A stretch of 64,000 nt of DNA. It comes from Acidobacteriota bacterium (GTDB taxonomy: Bacteria; Acidobacteriota; Blastocatellia; Pyrinomonadales; Pyrinomonadaceae). The DNA is taken from NCBI GenBank assembly GCA_003697135.1, contig RFGC01000019.1, positions 1-64,000 on the forward strand. The letters are read 5' to 3'. The notes beneath the pieces are model-generated. The model was not told where the DNA came from, did no database searches, and was given only the letters and a program-made list of their open reading frames with translations. Below are positions 57,535 through 64,000 of the stretch, in pieces. The translations under genes and the position numbers were made by a program. Numbering within the stretch: the stretch's first letter is position 1; each line of letters begins with the position of its first letter.

Positions 57535-59034
57535 TTACCTGGCTGAAAATTCCCTTCGCTCACCGTCTAGATTTTTCACACCGAGCAATGCCCAGATTTT
57601 TTGAGCGCCAGCCGCAACTTCTGAAACGACTCTGCCTTGTTCATCAATCAATACAGCCGAAGGCGTTCCTTCCATTCCCAATTTTTGAAGAAGTTCGCGC
57701 CTTTCGTCAATCAATACTGGCACCCGAAAATCAGCTTCAACCTCTTTCGCTCCGTCGTTTGAAACCGAGATTATGAAAAGCTCTGGTGCATCAGCATCTT
57801 TACCTTTTTTCCATGCCTTCAACTCCTCAAGCATTTCACTACAAAAACCACAAGTCGGACTCCAGTAAGTCAAGAGAGTCTTTTTTCCCAAGAAATCTTT
57901 TGAAGATATTTTTGCTTCACTTGCTGTCGGAAGCTCAAACTCAGGAATTTTCTGGCCGACTTTGATTTCAGCTTTAGAGTTCTCATCGGCTATGAAATCA
58001 ACTTCTCCTTGTGTGAGACTAATTTTCTCAAGCAAAGATTTGATTGCCGTATCGCCCGGAATTGGCTTGCTTGCGATTTTGCCGTCTTTGTTGACAAAAA
58101 CAGCAGTCGGAGTCCATTGCACACCAAAGAGTCTTGAAATTTCTCTGTCCTTTTGCAAAAGAATCTTTCCCGATGGCAAGCTGAATTTTTCCTTATTCTC
58201 CGCCGCTCTACCGTTCGAGATGAGAACAAAATCAACTTTGTCCTCTAGTTTTTCATGCCATTTCAAAAGCTCTGGCATAAGCGCGCTGCAAGGACCGCAT
58301 GAAGGACTTATGAAAACAAAGAGTAGCGACTTTCCTTTCGAGAAAATCTTTTCCATGCTTATTCTTTCGCCATCAATTGAAACAGCCGCAAAGCTGGGAA
58401 CAGGTGCTCCTACAGGCAAGCCTTCTTCAGGATGCTTTACTTCCTCAACCTTTCTTTCAACTCCGACTTCACCGAAACTTAAAACCTCAAGCTGACGCAG
58501 GATTTTCGTTTGATTCTCAATAATTTTTTTCATGTAAAAACAAATAAGCCCAAGCAAAGCTATAACCGCAAGCCCGAAAAACAAAGCCAATGAAAATTCA
58601 AACGAAAACGTCAAGAAATCAGGCTTTTGAGCATTTTCTCCTTGAAAAATCAGAAAAACAGCAGGAATCATAAACAAGAAATTGCGAACAAGGCTTTTGG
58701 GCGAAATAGGTTCGGATTTAATGCTACCAAAGCAATGGCAATCAGCCGAATTACCCTTTGCCAATTGATAAGCTAGAAAGGCAGTAAAAACGAGCAAAAG
58801 CACCAAAGCAGATATAGCGGCAAAATGTGCGGTCGAGCTGAAAAGCAAACAAAAGGCAATCGTCAATTCCACAGTCGGAAGCAGAACCGCCAAAATAGGC
58901 ACAATTCTTCTGGGAACACCAAAACCCTCTAGGCTCTTTTTTTCGCCTTTCAAATCACTTAGTTTTCCCAAACCAGCAATCGAAAAAACCGCAAAAAGAG
59001 AAACTCTAGCGAGAAAAATCAGCGCTTCCAACAT
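57535..59034 (-). CDS. MauE-like membrane domain fused to two thioredoxin-like domains
   Basis: A 499-residue protein. Four hydrophobic helices (about 4-130) form a MauE/DoxX-type domain with DCHCFG (C99, C101), the MauE motif. A further helix (147-168) leads to two TlpA/AhpC-type domains. One has SPSCGPCS (C246, C249) and cis-Pro in VQWTPTAVF. The other has SPTCGFCS (C395, C398) and MEGTPSAVL. The Trx domains should face the periplasm. It probably relays electrons or disulfides across the membrane, as in methylamine dehydrogenase maturation, but no such enzyme is nearby. It is between der and trpF with gaps of 4 and 1 nt. Confidence 0.88.
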   Translation of the reverse strand: MLEALIFLARVSLFAVFSIAGLGKLSDLKGEKKSLEGFGVPRRIVPILAVLLPTVELTIAFCLLFSSTAHFAAISALVLLLVFTAFLAYQLAKGNSADCHCFGSIKSEPISPKSLVRNFLFMIPAVFLIFQGENAQKPDFLTFSFEFSLALFFGLAVIALLGLICFYMKKIIENQTKILRQLEVLSFGEVGVERKVEEVKHPEEGLPVGAPVPSFAAVSIDGERISMEKIFSKGKSLLFVFISPSCGPCSALMPELLKWHEKLEDKVDFVLISNGRAAENKEKFSLPSGKILLQKDREISRLFGVQWTPTAVFVNKDGKIASKPIPGDTAIKSLLEKISLTQGEVDFIADENSKAEIKVGQKIPEFELPTASEAKISSKDFLGKKTLLTYWSPTCGFCSEMLEELKAWKKGKDADAPELFIISVSNDGAKEVEADFRVPVLIDERRELLQKLGMEGTPSAVLIDEQGRVVSEVAAGAQKIWALLGVKNLDGERREFSAR

Positions 59035-59038
59035 TGTT

Positions 59039-60385
59039 TCAGTCCCTTATTTTCTTTTTTTCCTTAATTCTAATCGGAGTTGCAAAAAATTGAAATTCGT
59101 CGCGCAAGCGATTCTCGATGTAGCGCAAGTAAGAAAAATGCAAGCTTTCTTTTCCCGAAGTGAACACAACAAAAAGCGGTGGTCTCGTTGACGCTTGAGT
59201 GATATATCGGATTTTCAATCCTGAACCAGCGTTTTTTGAAATGACTGCTCCGGGATAAGCTAACCCGCTTGGTTGAGCGATATGCTTTTCAAAAAACCTA
59301 TTGAGTTTCCCAGTTGGAATACGAAAGTTTCTGGCTTCCCATGCCTTCACCGCTAAAGGAAGAATCTTGCGAACTCTGAGTCCTGTCAAGGCTGAAACGG
59401 TTATCATCGGTGCCCAATCGAGAAACTTCATTTTTTGGCGCAAGTAACTCTCAAATTCCGACACCTTTCTTTCGTTGTTTTTTTCTTTCACGGCATCCCA
59501 TTTGTTGACAACGATAATTATCGAACAACCTGAATCAAGTGCATAACCAGCGATATGAGCATCAAGATTCGTTACACCTTCCGTGGCATCAATCACCAGA
59601 AGTGCTACGTCTGCTCTTTCTAGAGCTTTTCTTGCCATGATGACAGAAAGTTTCTCTGCCATCTCTTTTGTTTTGCCTTTTCGGCGAATGCCCGCAGTGT
59701 CAATCAGCAGAAACTTTTGTCCATCGAAATAAAACTCTGTATCAACAGCATCTCTAGTTGTTCCGGGAATAGGAGACACTATGACTCTTTCCTCTCCGAT
59801 TATTCTGTTTAGAAGCGACGATTTTCCTACGTTCGGACGCCCGATTATTGCTAGTTTTATTGCTTGATCCTTTTGGCTATCTTCCTCAGTGAAAGTTAAA
59901 TGCTCGAAAATTTCATCTAAAAGCTCGCCCACACCGCTTCCGTGTTCAGCAGAAATGGGAAATACAGGAAAGCCAAACTTGTGAAATTCGCCTGATTCTG
60001 ACTCAACTTTTTCGGACTCAACCTTGTTGGCAACTACAATCACCTTTTTACCCACACTTAACAGAAAAGGAAAAATCTCCTCGTCTAAAGGTGTCAATCC
60101 TTCACGAGCATCAACTACCCAAAGCACAATTTGAGACTCAAGAATTGCCTGCCTAGCTTGCTTGAAGATATTCGATGGAATCAGGGCTTCTTCATCAGGT
60201 ATAATCCCACCTGTATCAACAATGCGAAAAATTTTCCCTCGCCATTCAACCTCGCCGTAGATTCTATCTCTAGTGATTCCGGGTTCATCACCGACAATTG
60301 CCCTTCGGCTTTGTGTGAGGCGGTTAAAAAGTGTTGATTTACCAACGTTAGGACGCCCTACTATTGCAACCAAAGGTAAACTCAT
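59039..60385 (-). CDS. der: Ribosome-assembly GTPase Der (EngA)
   Basis: A 448-residue GTPase needed for 50S subunit maturation. Two tandem G domains are visible. The first begins VAIVGRPNVGKSTLFNRL and has VANKVES as G4. The second has IGRPNVGKSSLLNRI, DTAGIRRKGK and VNKWDAV. A KH-like domain ends the protein. Length is normal. A hairpin lies right before the start codon. Confidence 0.97.
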   Translation of the reverse strand: MSLPLVAIVGRPNVGKSTLFNRLTQSRRAIVGDEPGITRDRIYGEVEWRGKIFRIVDTGGIIPDEEALIPSNIFKQARQAILESQIVLWVVDAREGLTPLDEEIFPFLLSVGKKVIVVANKVESEKVESESGEFHKFGFPVFPISAEHGSGVGELLDEIFEHLTFTEEDSQKDQAIKLAIIGRPNVGKSSLLNRIIGEERVIVSPIPGTTRDAVDTEFYFDGQKFLLIDTAGIRRKGKTKEMAEKLSVIMARKALERADVALLVIDATEGVTNLDAHIAGYALDSGCSIIIVVNKWDAVKEKNNERKVSEFESYLRQKMKFLDWAPMITVSALTGLRVRKILPLAVKAWEARNFRIPTGKLNRFFEKHIAQPSGLAYPGAVISKNAGSGLKIRYITQASTRPPLFVVFTSGKESLHFSYLRYIENRLRDEFQFFATPIRIKEKKKIRD

Positions 60386-60388
60386 ACA

Positions 60389-60408
60389 GCTAAAACTTCA
60401 ATTTTAGC
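60389..60408 (-). promoter_or_regulatory. Hairpin abutting the der start codon
   Basis: GCTAAAA-N6-TTTTAGC (60389-60395, 60402-60408) is a perfect 7-bp stem, only 3 nt from the ATG. No Shine-Dalgarno is visible, so the hairpin would lie over the ribosome site. Could be translational control or an operator. Confidence 0.45.
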
Positions 60409-60522
60409 AGATGAATCTGAATCAAACACCATTCAGGTTTACTTCCTTTGAAACTTGGGAAGATAAGGCTTATTCGACTTAGTCTCTGCCTTTTCTTGGG
60501 AGAAATTCTTGTTTTTGACTAT

Positions 60523-61083
60523 CTAGCCTATGAAGAGTTCTTCGTCTGTGTAGGCTCTGTCTATGCGTTTTGGAGTTGGAGCGAGCAATACTTCCAAACC
60601 TTTTCTTATTCCCGCCATTATCGCAGCAAGCTCACGTGCAGGTCCTATAACTTTGCGTTGAATGAAATCAGCCGTAGAAACGACCTGCCCGTGAGTTCGA
60701 TCAATCGTGTCGCTTATCATTTCTACCTTTTCTTTCGCCACTACTGCTGTTTGACCGACTAGTTCCTTGAGTTCAGCGATCTCATCTCTGATTAGCTCGG
60801 TTGACTCAGAAAAATTCCTTGTAGCGTTGGAAAGATAGATTGACATTTCGCTAAACTGTGCAGAGATAATCTTCCCTTGTTCACCGATTGCATTAACTTT
60901 TTCCATCAAAGGCTCGATTTTTTCAATAACCGGGTTTATTCTCTCTTCCAGTTTGCGAACGGTGTTTACGATTCTGCGAATGACTATGGCAATCGCAATG
61001 AGCGCTGCTGCCATGAACACAAAGCAAATCGCAATCACGATTGAAGCAATCATCATCCAAAACTGTGGCTCGCTTGCATTCAT
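60523..61083 (-). CDS. DUF948-like membrane-anchored coiled-coil protein
   Basis: About 186 residues. One strong N-terminal helix (WMMIASIVIAICFVFMAAAL) is followed by a long heptad-like region (RKLEERINPVIEKIEPLMEK onward) and a short tail TPKRIDRAYTDEELF. This matches small proteins usually paired with YtxH, as here. The role is unknown. ATG at 61083 is preferred; the frame extends to a GTG two codons earlier. It ends 137 nt before der. Confidence 0.82.
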   Translation of the reverse strand: MNASEPQFWMMIASIVIAICFVFMAAALIAIAIVIRRIVNTVRKLEERINPVIEKIEPLMEKVNAIGEQGKIISAQFSEMSIYLSNATRNFSESTELIRDEIAELKELVGQTAVVAKEKVEMISDTIDRTHGQVVSTADFIQRKVIGPARELAAIMAGIRKGLEVLLAPTPKRIDRAYTDEELFIG

Positions 61084-61104
61084 AAGCACTCGAAATCTCA
61101 GCCT

Positions 61105-61560
61105 TTAACTCTTCTCTTCGGGATAAACTGGACGACCTTCAGTAATCATCGAAGCTTCGGTTTTTCTCTTTTCTTCGATGTATGCTTGCTTCCCAGCCTC
61201 GATAGCCGCCGAAATGGGATTTGTGGTTTTAGCCGCTACTTCCTTTGCTTTTTCGGCCAATTCTTCAGCCTTCTCTTTTGTCTTCTCAGCTAACTCACTA
61301 GTCTTTTCCTTCGCTACTTCAGCCAGTTTCTCTGCTTTCTCTTTTGTTATTTCATAGTATTCACTCGCTTTTTCTTGCAATTGAGCAACTGCTTCTTTGC
61401 CTTTATCTAATCCTTTTTTTGTTGCATCAACTATGTCTTCTCTAAGTTCTCGACCTGACTTTGGGGCAAAAAAAAGCGCAACTATCGCTCCAATGCCTGC
61501 TCCTATCAAAAAATAAGTTAGCTTAGTTGTTGCATTTACTTCTTCTCTCTCTTTTGCCAT
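61105..61560 (-). CDS. YtxH-domain protein with LEA-like repeats
   Basis: A 151-residue protein. LTYFLIGAGIGAIVALFFAPKSG is the YtxH signature, with a glycine-rich helix. The rest is a helical run with an 11-residue-type repeat (EKAEKLAEVAKEKTSELAEK), like LEA proteins linked to stress. AGGAGG stands before the ATG. It is co-transcribed with the DUF948-like gene (21-nt gap). Confidence 0.88.
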   Translation of the reverse strand: MAKEREEVNATTKLTYFLIGAGIGAIVALFFAPKSGRELREDIVDATKKGLDKGKEAVAQLQEKASEYYEITKEKAEKLAEVAKEKTSELAEKTKEKAEELAEKAKEVAAKTTNPISAAIEAGKQAYIEEKRKTEASMITEGRPVYPEEKS

Positions 61561-61604
61561 AAAAACGTCCTCCTAAAAATTAAGGCTTATAATGCCTAGT
61601 AGAG

Positions 61605-61632
61605 ATGATACCAGAATCTCTAAACAAGCCAA
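61605..61632 (-). promoter_or_regulatory. Candidate promoter of the ytxH operon
   Basis: On the minus strand -35 TTGGCT (61627-61632), 16-bp spacer and -10 TATCAT (61605-61610). Five of six bases match at -10. Confidence 0.45.
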
Positions 61633-61649
61633 AGCCTTAGACGTTTAAT

Positions 61650-62510
61650 CTAAGAAATTCTTGCGACGACCGTGCGCGGAATACCTTGTAAATCGAGAAG
61701 AAATTCTGGTTCTTCCCAGAAGGTTTTATCAAACAGCGACGCCACCGCTTCAGTTTGACCAAACCCTATCTCCATAATCAACACTCCTCTTGGTCTCAAA
61801 AACTTTGGCGCTTGCAAAACTATTTTTCTGATTATCGAAAGCCCGTCCTTTCCGCCACTTAAAGCCTCAATAGGCTCAAATTTACGAACCTCGTCTTGCA
61901 AAAATTGCACTTCATCTTCAGGAATATAAGGCGGGTTTGAAACAATCAGATCAAACTTGCCAGAGACATTTTCAAAAAGATTAGAGCGAATCAGCGTCAG
62001 CCTTTCGGCAACTTTGTGCTTTTCGGCATTATGCTTTGCTATCTGCAACGCCTTCTTCGAAATATCAACCCCAACAGCTTTAACGTTCGGAACGTTCCGC
62101 AAAATCGAAATCGAGATGCAACCCGAACCTACGCCAATTTCACAAAAACTCGCAGAAGTTTCGCATTCACTAGATAAAACTTTCAAAATCTCTATAGCTT
62201 TTTCAACAACTAATTCGGTTTCAGGGCGCGGAATGAGAACTGCCGGTGAAATTGTGAATTCTAATCCGTAAAACTCTTGCGTCCCACGAATGTATTGAAT
62301 CGGCTCACGATTTGCCCGACGCTTTAAGAAATCATCAAACCTTTCCTGCTCCTTGCTCGATAGTTCATAGTCTCCGTGAGCTATCAAAAAAGCCATATCT
62401 TTGTTTATTGCGAGCATTAGCAAGGATTTTGCTTCTCTTGCAGGATTAGAAACTTGGCTTCTTTTCAAAACTTCTGTTGCAAAAGCAAGATTTTCAATAA
62501 CTGTGGGCAT
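61650..62510 (-). CDS. prmC: Release factor N5-glutamine methyltransferase
   Basis: A 286-residue enzyme methylating the GGQ glutamine of release factors 1 and 2. The catalytic motif is LIVSNPPYIPEDEV. The SAM site is FCEIGVGSGCISISILRNV and the N-terminal helical domain has RRANREPIQYIRGTQEFYGLEF. Divergent from kgd. prfA, a frequent neighbour, is not in the window. Confidence 0.96.
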   Translation of the reverse strand: MPTVIENLAFATEVLKRSQVSNPAREAKSLLMLAINKDMAFLIAHGDYELSSKEQERFDDFLKRRANREPIQYIRGTQEFYGLEFTISPAVLIPRPETELVVEKAIEILKVLSSECETSASFCEIGVGSGCISISILRNVPNVKAVGVDISKKALQIAKHNAEKHKVAERLTLIRSNLFENVSGKFDLIVSNPPYIPEDEVQFLQDEVRKFEPIEALSGGKDGLSIIRKIVLQAPKFLRPRGVLIMEIGFGQTEAVASLFDKTFWEEPEFLLDLQGIPRTVVARIS

Positions 62511-62603
62511 TTCTCAAGCAACACGCTTTCAAAATTTTATTTTATTTTTTCGTAAAATCTGCAGTAAAATATCATTTAACTTTTGTTTGAAGGAAAAGGC
62601 ACA

Positions 62604-64000
62604 ATGAGTGACAGAATCAATATAAGCGAATACATAGCCGAACATTTCGGAGCAAACGCAAGTTACGTCGAGAGTTTATTGAATCGTTACAAATCCGATC
62701 CGAATTTAGTTGATGAATCTTGGCGAATCTTTTTTGCCGACCTACTGAGCAAAGCCTCGCCGCTAGACAACATTGATAGCATCAACGGACAAATCGTCTC
62801 TAAAGCAGAAGAAAAGGTTGAAGTTTCTTTTGGAAATCTTCAAAGAGAGACAGCCTCGATTGCACTTGGTGCAGATGTTGAAGTCAAACCGATAACAGGT
62901 CCGGCGAGAAAGATAGTTGAAAATATGGAGCAAAGCCTCACCGTTCCAACCGCAACGAGCTTTCGCACCATACCCGTAAAACTCCTCGAAGAAAACAGAA
63001 GAATCATCAACGAGCATCTTCAAGCCCACGGGCGTAGCAAAGTGTCTTTCACTCACATAATCGCGTGGGCTATAGTCAAAGCTCTGAAAGTCTATCCACA
63101 AATGAACGTTGGCTATGGCTTGATTAACGGAGTGCCTTCACGCCTTCAACACGACAGTGTCAACTTAGGCATTGCGGTTGATATTGAAAGAAAAGATGGC
63201 TCGCGAAATCTCTTGGTGCCAAATATCAAAAATGCCGATAAAATGAGCTTTGTAGAGTTTTACGAAGCATATAATCGCCAGATTGAAAGAGCAAGAACCG
63301 GCAAGCTAAGTGTTGAAGATTTTCAAGGGACGACTATAACGCTAACGAATCCCGGCACAATCGGAACCGTTGCGTCCAATCCTCGCTTGATGGCAGGCCA
63401 AAGCGCAATCATAGCTACAGGAGCAATAGAATATCCTGCCGAATATCAAGCAATGACTGCGGCCGCTCTATCGCAACTCGGTATCAGCAAAGTAATGACC
63501 ATTACTTCGACCTATGATCACAGAGTCATTCAAGGTGCTGAAAGCGGACTTTTCTTAGCTAAAATTCATGATTTTCTGATCGGAAAAGAAGGATTTTATG
63601 AAGAAATCTTTAAGAGCCTTGAAATCAACTTCCCACCGCTACGATGGTCTGAAGACTACAACCCAGTTCTCTTTGGCGGTGATCGTGTTCTTGAGCAAAT
63701 AGAAAAGCAAGCGAACGTTTTGCAACTGATAAACGCCTACAGAACCCGCGGGCATCTACTTGCAGATATTGACCCGCTCAACATGACATCTCACCATACG
63801 GCGGAATTAGAGCTAGAGAATTTCGGCTTGACGATATGGGACTTGGACAGAGAATTCATCACAGGCGGACTTCATGGCGAAAAGAAAGCTACTTTGCGTA
63901 GAATCCTTGAAATCTTGCGTAAAGCTTACTGCGGCAAAGTAGGCATCGAGTATCGGCATATTCAAAGCAAAGAAGAGAAAGAATGGATTCGTGCAAAAGT
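62604..64000 (+). CDS. kgd: KGD-type 2-oxoglutarate dehydrogenase (E2-E1 fusion), partial
   Basis: Open to the window end, 465 residues visible. Residues 1-45 (FGANASYVESLLNRYKSDPN, then DESWRIFFADLL) match the N-terminal motif of E1. An E2-type acyltransferase domain follows from about 113 to 330, with SFTHIIAWAIVKAL and TSTYDHRVIQGAESG holding the catalytic His. The E1 part begins near 370 (LQLINAYRTRGHLLADIDPL, WDLDREFITGGLHGEKK). The order is that of Mycobacterium Kgd. No lipoyl domain is visible; in Mycobacterium it comes from another E2. GAAGGA precedes the ATG. It makes succinyl-CoA in the TCA cycle. Confidence 0.9.
   Translation, partial: MSDRINISEYIAEHFGANASYVESLLNRYKSDPNLVDESWRIFFADLLSKASPLDNIDSINGQIVSKAEEKVEVSFGNLQRETASIALGADVEVKPITGPARKIVENMEQSLTVPTATSFRTIPVKLLEENRRIINEHLQAHGRSKVSFTHIIAWAIVKALKVYPQMNVGYGLINGVPSRLQHDSVNLGIAVDIERKDGSRNLLVPNIKNADKMSFVEFYEAYNRQIERARTGKLSVEDFQGTTITLTNPGTIGTVASNPRLMAGQSAIIATGAIEYPAEYQAMTAAALSQLGISKVMTITSTYDHRVIQGAESGLFLAKIHDFLIGKEGFYEEIFKSLEINFPPLRWSEDYNPVLFGGDRVLEQIEKQANVLQLINAYRTRGHLLADIDPLNMTSHHTAELELENFGLTIWDLDREFITGGLHGEKKATLRRILEILRKAYCGKVGIEYRHIQSKEEKEWIRAK

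Noticed and set aside
56955-57776. A 273-codon plus-strand frame
   Set aside because: It lies antisense to trpF and the thioredoxin gene, both well identified.

Overview
The window is a densely coded, AT-rich bacterial chromosome segment of about 55 genes. It has no rRNA, no tRNA that I could see, no CRISPR array and no transposase. The probable source is an Acidobacteriota-like bacterium, of the Blastocatellia type. This rests on a secreted protein ending in DFDGDGRADIAVFRPS-type repeats, an RHS-core remnant, a KGD-type fused 2-oxoglutarate dehydrogenase and a sufBCDSU cluster. It is an inference from gene content, not a proven placement.

Layout. 1-481: frameshifted tail of an RHS-repeat gene. 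677-3989: heat-shock genes clpB and hsp20, each with a clear terminator, and hsp20 with a near-consensus promoter. 4148-9158: one nucleoside-type ABC permease and a 1300-residue secreted repeat protein. 9308-15044: an Fe-S assembly operon, rrf2-sufB-sufC-sufD-sufS-sufU, converging on a thiolase (15146-16324). 16602-17137: a frameshifted secreted protein. 17355-19651: thrC and thrB, head to head. 19657-23676: a leftward group of a CysQ-like phosphatase, a second nucleoside permease, purine nucleoside phosphorylase and a glycosyltransferase. 23760-29075: a rightward group of a GAF-type methionine sulfoxide reductase, aldo-keto reductase, Mpo1-like protein, aminopeptidase P, RDD protein and sugar epimerase. 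29082-35889: proC, tyrS, queD, a DinG-like helicase, a PilS-like sensor kinase and a small unknown protein. 35912-43606: quinone oxidoreductase with an M14 peptidase, plsC with a lysine/saccharopine-type dehydrogenase, a methyltransferase and a second glycosyltransferase. 43890-48302: a secreted GH13 amylase and a ROK repressor, linked by three copies of one operator-like palindrome. 48537-53253: an aminotransferase-asd pair, an unknown secreted protein, lipB-esterase and a lone receiver protein. 53292-62510: a long leftward run, prmC, ytxH, DUF948-like, der, MauE-Trx-Trx, trpF, trpB, hemB, hemL. 62604-64000: the start of kgd, cut by the window end.

How the genes work together. Aspartate-family synthesis (aminotransferase, asd, thrB, thrC) is present in pieces. 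Fe-S assembly, haem and tryptophan synthesis, lipoylation (lipB) and the TCA cycle (kgd) share the region. Two nucleoside permeases and a nucleoside phosphorylase suggest purine salvage, but the transporter ATPase and binding protein are not here.

The most novel signal I found is regulatory. A 23-bp palindrome, CTTTGTT-N9-AACAAAG, occurs twice before the amylase gene and once before the ROK gene. Other items worth checking are the MauE-Trx-Trx fusion, an 8-bp direct repeat at a 22-bp period in the thiolase promoter, and matching inverted repeats at the starts of the divergent cysQ-like and msr genes. I did not find a clearly new defence or mobile system.
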